NCBI GenBank assembly: GCA_030640865.1
Contig: DAOWIP010000334.1
Span: forward strand, 1 to 11,442
Direction of reading: 5' to 3'
Length of the DNA stretch: 11,442 nucleotides
From: Sedimentisphaerales bacterium
Lineage (GTDB): Bacteria; Planctomycetota; Phycisphaerae; Sedimentisphaerales; SM23-30
This document shows, piece after piece, positions 6,944 through 11,442 of this stretch (the first letter of the stretch is position 1; every line of letters begins with the position of its first letter). The notes beneath the pieces are model-generated. The model was not told the DNA's origin. It searched no databases and saw only the letters and a program-made list of their open reading frames with translations. The position numbers and the translations under genes were made by a program.

Positions 6944-7564
6944 ATGTTGAAAACCAAAAAACCACAGTATGGTTTTACGCTTATTGAGTTGCTGGTTGTT
7001 ACCACCCTAATTGCCATGCTGGCCGGAGCGACGGGCGGCATCTATCTGAACTCATATAAAAGGCGATTAGTGGAAAAAACAGTACGTGAACTGTTCCTGA
7101 CGGCCAAGTACGCCCGCGTTCTGGCCATCGAAAGACAACAGCCGTGCAAACTCGTTTTCCAACAATCGGGTTCTCGAAAAAGCATCGCCGAAACAGCCGC
7201 TGAAAAAACCGCTATTGGAATTAAAAGCGGGTTCTGGTTGTCGATGGCCCAGGTTGATCCGGTCACTGCGGAAGTCAGCGAACTTGTTATCCGAAATGTA
7301 TATTCCAAACCAGTCGAGTTACCTGAAGACGTGAAGTTCGAAGATATTCGTATCCGACCGGCGGAAATACAGGAACAACAGAACGATCAGGAGCCAACGG
7401 AAATTGTTTTTGACCCCGCCGGCACGGCCAACGCTGCGACCATAACGCTCGGGGACGGGCGGAGCCGTTATACGTTGACTGTTTCTGCCGCCACGGGAAG
7501 AGCCAGGATAAAATTCGGCCCGGCGGATGAAGAAATGAATGATATGATCGATTTGGATTTATAA
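6944..7564 (+). CDS. gspH: type II secretion minor pseudopilin GspH
   Basis: Minor pseudopilin, known in other systems to link the GspI/J/K tip complex to the GspG shaft. The 206-residue product has the leader MLKTKKPQYG, cleavage before FTLIELLVV, Glu at +5 (Glu15) and a hydrophobic helix to about residue 33. The C-terminal GspH-type beta domain is visible in IVFDPAGTANAATITLGDG and TLTVSAATGRARIKFG at about 145-191. That pattern is shared with FimT/GspH proteins. At about 206 residues it is longer than classical GspH (about 170). The extra sequence appears to be a Glu/Gln-rich stretch near 130-145 (EIQEQQNDQEPTE). It starts 26 nt after gspG, with no strong Shine-Dalgarno, and its stop codon directly abuts the gspI ATG. 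Confidence 0.86.
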   Translation: MLKTKKPQYGFTLIELLVVTTLIAMLAGATGGIYLNSYKRRLVEKTVRELFLTAKYARVLAIERQQPCKLVFQQSGSRKSIAETAAEKTAIGIKSGFWLSMAQVDPVTAEVSELVIRNVYSKPVELPEDVKFEDIRIRPAEIQEQQNDQEPTEIVFDPAGTANAATITLGDGRSRYTLTVSAATGRARIKFGPADEEMNDMIDLDL

Positions 7565-7981
7565 ATGTTGCACAGCTATCATCGTAACGGGTTCACACTA
7601 ATAGAGGCTCTGGTTGCCTGCGTTGTTCTGTCGGCAGCGGTGGTAACGATCAGCGGCATCAGTACCCGGTGCCTGAACCAGACCCGTTTAAATATGGAAT
7701 ATGAGCAGGCATGGCAGGCGTTCGACCGGCAGTTGAAGATGCTCGACATGATGGGGATCGAAGAATTTATCCGCCAGGGTGTAACAGAAGGAGATATTGA
7801 AGACGATGGCGAAGGCGATGATCAAAACCAATCACGGTATCATTGGAATGTCCAAACCGAAAGGGAGGAAATTGACAATCTTTATCGAGTCAAACTTACC
7901 ATCCGGTGGAACTCGGACAATAAGGTTCGCAGTGTTGCCGCGATGACACTCTTAAACGGACGAGGTATTAATGTGTTTTGA
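7565..7981 (+). CDS. gspI: type II secretion minor pseudopilin GspI
   Basis: Minor pseudopilin of the GspI-J-K tip complex. The 138-residue product has the leader MLHSYHRNG, then FTLIEALVACVVLSAAVV with Glu at +5. It has the usual small GspI size. The region LNQTRLNMEYEQAWQAFDRQ matches the helix after the membrane segment, and RVKLTIRW near the C-terminus matches the family's final strands. An acidic insert (EGDIEDDGEGDDQNQ, about residues 75-89) interrupts the middle. The ATG follows the gspH stop with no gap, which implies translational coupling. Downstream, the gap to gspJ is unusually long and occupied by a repeat. Confidence 0.84.
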   Translation: MLHSYHRNGFTLIEALVACVVLSAAVVTISGISTRCLNQTRLNMEYEQAWQAFDRQLKMLDMMGIEEFIRQGVTEGDIEDDGEGDDQNQSRYHWNVQTEREEIDNLYRVKLTIRWNSDNKVRSVAAMTLLNGRGINVF

Positions 7982-8000
7982 GCACTCAAACAAAACTATG

Positions 8001-8105
8001 TCATTCCCGCGAAGGCGGGAATCCACTATTTCGATGGGTGGCATGCTTACGCGTAACTTATGCAAAGCATAAGTGAGCTTAAGCATGTATGGTTTCCGGT
8101 GGATT
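8001..8105. repeat. double-hairpin dispersed repeat inserted between gspI and gspJ
   Basis: This segment begins with a perfect 8-bp stem, ATTCCCGC (8003-8010) and GCGGGAAT (8015-8022), with a GAAG loop. This is the widespread ATTCCCGCGAAGGCGGGAAT type of bacterial repeat. A nested hairpin at 8042-8087 follows: outer arms CATGCTTA and TAAGCATG, and an inner perfect 8-bp stem ACTTATGC/GCATAAGT around AAA (8056-8074). AATCCAC (8020-8026) and GTGGATT (8099-8105) form a further outer pair. It sits in an otherwise tightly packed operon, so it looks like an insertion. It runs in frame into gspJ from 8073. On mRNA the hairpins could lower or modulate gspJKL expression. Confidence 0.7.
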
Positions 8106-8129
8106 ACTGTCAATTATTGGACAACTGAA

Positions 8130-8786
8130 TTGAAAAGCAAGGGTTTTACATTACTGGAAGTACTGGTAGCCACCGTGATCGGGGCGTTTGTAGCAGCAAC
8201 GGCTGTTGGCACACTGAGAGCGGTAACAGCCAGCCGGGAAAAAATCGCTTCGCATATAGCGGCTATGAGCGAGATTCGATTTGCCGGCAACCTGCTCCGC
8301 AAAGACCTGAACTGCATTTACCGTGATAAAAAAGCCGCGAATGTCAAGCTGACGGGTATGCTCACCGGCGCGGAAGAAACGGCCTCTGTACTGACCTTTC
8401 TGACCGTAAGTCGCGCCCAGGCCAGACCGTCCTGCCCGGAAGGGGACGTCTGTGAAGTCGAATATTTCCTGCGGCAGGAAGATGACCAATCCGTCCTGAT
8501 GAGAAGATTGGATCCGTATCCTTACCAGAGAGAAGAAAAGGGCGGGATCGTATGTACCGTGGCGGAAAATATCATCGCTTTCGGAGTTAGGTTTTTCGAC
8601 GCGGAAAATAATGCATGGCAAACCGAATGGCCCGAAGACGCCCCGGCCCTACCCCAAATGGTGCGGGTAACTCTAACGGCCCGAATGCCGGAACAAAAAA
8701 ATATCGTAACCGATTCCTTTATCGTGAGTTTCCCACGCTGGCCGCAGGAAACCCCAAAAAATAAAAGGCCGGAGGGTGAATTGTGA
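8130..8786 (+). CDS. gspJ: type II secretion minor pseudopilin GspJ
   Basis: Minor pseudopilin of the tip complex, about 218 residues from a TTG at 8130. The short leader (Met/Leu-KSKG) is cut before FTLLEVLVATVIGAFVAA, with Glu at +5. The following helix ASHIAAMSEIRFAGNLLRKDL and the strand EYFLRQEDDQSVLMRRLDP are typical of GspJ, as are VAENIIAFGVRFFDA and MVRVTLTARMP. Two cysteines six residues apart (SCPEGDVC) may form a disulfide. The frame is open further up: ATG 8085 and GTG 8073 would give 20- and 24-residue leaders. Those codons lie inside the inserted hairpin repeat, so I prefer the TTG, which is preceded only by a weak GGA at 8119-8121. The true start is uncertain. The last codons overlap the gspK start by 4 nt (GTGA). 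Confidence 0.85.
   Translation: MKSKGFTLLEVLVATVIGAFVAATAVGTLRAVTASREKIASHIAAMSEIRFAGNLLRKDLNCIYRDKKAANVKLTGMLTGAEETASVLTFLTVSRAQARPSCPEGDVCEVEYFLRQEDDQSVLMRRLDPYPYQREEKGGIVCTVAENIIAFGVRFFDAENNAWQTEWPEDAPALPQMVRVTLTARMPEQKNIVTDSFIVSFPRWPQETPKNKRPEGEL
8771..8775 (+). promoter_or_regulatory. Shine-Dalgarno site that sets the gspK GTG start
   Basis: GGAGG lies 7 nt before the GTG at 8783, inside the end of gspJ. It supports the GTG start over the internal ATG at 8834, which would remove the prepilin leader. Confidence 0.7.
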
Positions 8787-10105
8787 GTTGCTTGTTTGGC
8801 TATATTTATCCTGATGGGCGTGAGTCCAGGGGAATGGCGTTGGTGGCGGTGCTGTGGTTGCTGGTGCTGCTGACGGTGCTTGTAACGGTTTTGGCCAAGT
8901 CAGTGCGGCTTGATTCCTATGTTTCCCGCGGTACAACGGAACAGGTCCGCGGTCGCTGGGCAATTCGGGCCGGCGTGGAAAAGGCACTGGCACTGCTGAA
9001 CGAGGATACCCAGGCGAGTGATACTCTGACCGATCTGTGGTGTGAAAACGATGCCGATTGTAACGACATCGTCCTGGACGGTTGTATCCTGAGTATCCGG
9101 ATTATCGATGAGGCAGGCAAACTCAGTATCAATACAGTCACAAAAAAACAGCTTATGCAACTGCCTATGATGACCGAGGACGTGGCCGCTGCGATTATCG
9201 ACTGGCGGGACAAAAACGAAAAACCCGAACCGGACGGTGTCGAGGGTGGGTATTATATGAGTCTTTCGCCCGGCTACCATATTCGCAACGAACCGTTTCG
9301 GACTGTCAGGGAACTGCTGATGGTCAAAGACGTGAACAGGGATTTGTTTTTCGGTGAGGACTCGAATTTCAACGGCCGACTCGATCACAACGAATGCGAC
9401 GGAGACGATTCCGAGCCGATGGACAATGAAGATAATATTCTCGATAAGGGCTGGGTCGATTATCTTACATGCTGCTCCGGCGAAAAGAATGTAGATGCGC
9501 AGGGAAACGCGCGTATCGATATCAATAAGGCCGAGGAAAAGAAACTCGTCGATTCGCTGGACATTAAAAAATCACATGCCAAATGGATTGTGGATAACCG
9601 CGATAAAGGATTCAAAAGTATCGCCGACCTGATAAACAAAAACACTAAAAAAGATGACGGGGGAAATAAAAAAGACGATAAGGATTCCGATCAGGCCGAG
9701 CCACTTGACCTGACCACGTTCAAAAAAATAGCGGATAAAATCACCGTCTCCAGCGATGACCAGTTAGCCGGCATGCTCAATGTCAATACAGCACCCCGAA
9801 AGGTGCTGACGGCCCTGCTCGAAGGCGATGAGGCATTGGCCGATAGTATCGTCTCGTATCGGAAAACACTGAATATGGGAATGGAAAGTATCGCCGATTT
9901 GTTGAATGTCAAGGGATTGAACGTCGATACTTTCAAGAAAATCGCTCATCAGATTGCTGTTCGCTCCAGCGTGTTCACCGTACAATGCCAGGTGGAAATT
10001 GACAGCACCGGCGGAACGTATAACGGCGAAGCGGTCGTCGATCGGGGAACAAGCCCCGGCGCGATACTTTATTGGTGTGAGGGCGCACGGTTTAATCGAA
10101 TTTGA
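8783..10105 (+). CDS. gspK: type II secretion minor pseudopilin GspK, with extended domain set
   Basis: GspK caps the pseudopilus tip and is the largest pseudopilin. The 440-residue product starts at GTG with a good Shine-Dalgarno. It has a 17-residue leader ending in RESRG, then MALVAVLWLLVLLTVL. The +5 residue is Ala instead of Glu, as is usual for GspK. A helix-hairpin-helix-like module appears at about 112-184 (KLSINTVTKKQLMQL). An exact EF-hand loop, DSNFNGRLDHNE (193-204), comes next with an acidic stretch to about 222. Two further modules at about 242-324 and 329-396 resemble each other. Both have an I/LN-V/I-N opening, a SIADL block and a TFKKIA-x-x-I block. The first of these is interrupted by a Lys/Asp-rich linker near 286-306. 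Classical GspK is shorter (about 300-330) and has two alpha-domains, so this form appears expanded. It overlaps gspJ by 4 nt and precedes gspL by 36 nt. Confidence 0.9.
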   Translation: MSCLFGYIYPDGRESRGMALVAVLWLLVLLTVLVTVLAKSVRLDSYVSRGTTEQVRGRWAIRAGVEKALALLNEDTQASDTLTDLWCENDADCNDIVLDGCILSIRIIDEAGKLSINTVTKKQLMQLPMMTEDVAAAIIDWRDKNEKPEPDGVEGGYYMSLSPGYHIRNEPFRTVRELLMVKDVNRDLFFGEDSNFNGRLDHNECDGDDSEPMDNEDNILDKGWVDYLTCCSGEKNVDAQGNARIDINKAEEKKLVDSLDIKKSHAKWIVDNRDKGFKSIADLINKNTKKDDGGNKKDDKDSDQAEPLDLTTFKKIADKITVSSDDQLAGMLNVNTAPRKVLTALLEGDEALADSIVSYRKTLNMGMESIADLLNVKGLNVDTFKKIAHQIAVRSSVFTVQCQVEIDSTGGTYNGEAVVDRGTSPGAILYWCEGARFNRI

Positions 10106-10129
10106 CTCGTACTCGTTATAATTGTTATT

Positions 10130-10134
10130 GGGAG
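10130..10134 (+). promoter_or_regulatory. Shine-Dalgarno site that sets the gspL TTG start
   Basis: GGGAG lies 7 nt before the TTG at 10142. No ATG or GTG is better placed nearby, so the site fixes gspL as a TTG-initiated gene. Confidence 0.65.
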
Positions 10135-10141
10135 TAAAACA

Positions 10142-11442
10142 TTGAAAAAAACGGCAGTGGCAATAACCCGGCTGGCAGGAAAATATCAGGCCGTCGTGAT
10201 GAGCCGTAAAGGTGATACCCTGGAACTGCGATCGCGCAGGCACAGCACTTCATCCGGCTGGAACACTATCTATGCGGACATAACAGAATCCGTCGGCTCC
10301 GCGTCGGCTGCCCATAGTGAACTGATCGTCGGATACGACTCGAATCGAGTGGCGTTTTACCGGCTTCGGGTGCCGGAAGTCAAGGCGGAAGAGTTAAGCA
10401 ATATGGTTGCCCTGCAGCAGGAAGCCCTGCTGCCGCTGCCGCCCGAACAGATGGAGATCGCCTGGCGGGCTGATGCCGCCCTGGACGGCAGGATCGGAAT
10501 TACCATCGCCGCCGTCCGAAAAACTCAACTGGAACAATTCAACAGGGAACTGAAACAGTCTCGACCCCGGAAAATCCTTTTGGCCCAGGAAGCGATTGTC
10601 AAGGCCTGGAGGCTGTTATGCGACGGCAGTCGGGACAATACTGTCGTTGTTTATCTTGATGAATCGAACAGCCATATATGTCTGGCCCTCGGCGGGCGGT
10701 TGGCTTTGGCGGTAACATCGGACGTTGGTCGAAAAGACCTGACTGCCGAGGCTGGCCTGCGGGAACCGAACGCCGAACGGCTTGCCCAGGACATCCGCAG
10801 AACCCTGGAACGGTTTGGCAACGGTACGCCGGAAGACTGGCGGATCAGTATTATCACCGGCGGCGAAGACATCATTATGCGGTTCGCCGGCTACCTCAAC
10901 GAGTCCGGCTTAAATGCCGAAGCCGCTTTGTTGAATACGGAAAAAATTGAAAGTGATTCCCCTCTTTCCGCCGAGGACATTTACGAATTTTTAACGCCGA
11001 TCGGACTGGCGTTGATGGGACTTGACGACGACAGCGACGAGCTTAATCTGTTTAAGCGCATTCATACCGCGGAGATTGCCGAGAAAAAGCAAAGACAAGT
11101 TCCCTCATTGAAGATAAGTGTCCCACTTGCCCTAACTATGTTGTTTTTCCTGCCGTGGGCTTTGATGAAAATCGACGCCGCCCGCCTTGGTAAAATCGAA
11201 TCGCATATCAATCAACTGGAAAGCACTGTCGATATTGATATGCTGGAAAAGGAAAACGCGATCAAAAAAACCATCGCCTCTCAGCGTCCTGACATTCTGG
11301 AGCTGATGAGTCTCATCAATTCCTGCCTTCCGGAGAGCGAGGTTCTTGACGGCGTCGGATTCAAAAAAAACCAACCTGTTACCATCACCGGCCACACAAA
11401 AAACAAGGACAAAATCCTGGAATTACAGGAAAATCTACAGGA
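10142..11442 (+). CDS. gspL: type II secretion protein GspL (PilM/PilN-like), partial at right edge
   Basis: The frame is open from a TTG at 10142 to the window end: 433 codons with the C-terminus missing. The first 320 residues resemble the actin-like cytoplasmic domain of GspL/PilM. There is an opening strand TAVAITRLAGKYQAVVMSR, a central VALQQEALLPLPPEQMEIAW (the LPxPxEE-type region common to GspL/PilM), and a later VVVYLDESNSHICLAL strand pair. One membrane segment follows at about 323-345 (LKISVPLALTMLFFLPWALM). After it comes a likely coiled coil (about 348-380) and a PilN-like periplasmic ferredoxin-like domain, with LPESEVLDGVGFKKNQPVTI. In T2SS, GspL recruits GspE to the membrane and partners GspM. 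The nucleotide-binding motifs of PilM look degenerate at the N-terminus, as in classical GspL. It follows gspK by 36 nt. Confidence 0.82.
   Translation, partial: MKKTAVAITRLAGKYQAVVMSRKGDTLELRSRRHSTSSGWNTIYADITESVGSASAAHSELIVGYDSNRVAFYRLRVPEVKAEELSNMVALQQEALLPLPPEQMEIAWRADAALDGRIGITIAAVRKTQLEQFNRELKQSRPRKILLAQEAIVKAWRLLCDGSRDNTVVVYLDESNSHICLALGGRLALAVTSDVGRKDLTAEAGLREPNAERLAQDIRRTLERFGNGTPEDWRISIITGGEDIIMRFAGYLNESGLNAEAALLNTEKIESDSPLSAEDIYEFLTPIGLALMGLDDDSDELNLFKRIHTAEIAEKKQRQVPSLKISVPLALTMLFFLPWALMKIDAARLGKIESHINQLESTVDIDMLEKENAIKKTIASQRPDILELMSLINSCLPESEVLDGVGFKKNQPVTITGHTKNKDKILELQENLQ

Noticed and set aside
1..11442. CRISPR array, tRNA, rRNA, prophage or toxin-antitoxin module
   Set aside because: No regularly spaced direct repeats, tRNA-like cloverleaf, rRNA segment, integrase or small paired genes were seen on either strand.

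Overview
The window looks like a chromosomal segment from a planctomycete-type (PVC group) bacterium. The hints are Lys-rich prepilin leaders with an Ala-Phe-Thr-Leu-Ile-Glu junction in GspG, an acidic EF-hand-bearing GspK, sparse Shine-Dalgarno (SD) sites and frequent GTG/TTG starts. This placement is inference, since no marker gene is present. Moderate GC content and many small dispersed hairpin repeats in the spacers fit an environmental genome.

Left part (1-3407): three unlinked genes separated by repeat-bearing spacers. These are a small unrecognised lipoprotein (+), a PLP-dependent threonine synthase with an N-terminal zinc ribbon (-), and a CPBP-family membrane protease-like protein (+). 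The spacer between the convergent lipoprotein and threonine synthase genes is almost entirely filled by a 290-bp segment bounded by a perfect 13-bp inverted repeat. It contains several perfect hairpins. A related hairpin repeat sits in the divergent spacer upstream of the CPBP gene.

Right part (3408-11442, runs off the end): a type II secretion system (T2SS) assembly operon in the order gspE-gspF-gspG-gspH-gspI-gspJ-gspK-gspL, all on the + strand. GspE is the cytoplasmic ATPase and GspF the inner-membrane platform. GspG is the major pseudopilin, GspH/I/J/K are minor (tip) pseudopilins, and GspL links the ATPase to the periplasmic machinery. The secretin GspD, GspM, any GspC and the prepilin peptidase GspO are not in this window. 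M and D probably lie beyond the right edge.

The operon is compact: H/I abut and J/K overlap by 4 nt. The exception is I/J, where a mobile-looking double-hairpin repeat of about 100 bp has landed. It sits directly before gspJ and supplies in-frame codons, so the gspJ start is ambiguous. GspK carries an extra helix-hairpin-helix-like module from an internal duplication, plus a textbook EF-hand loop. I see no clear undescribed multi-gene system. The best leads are the repeat elements, the GspK architecture and the orphan lipoprotein.
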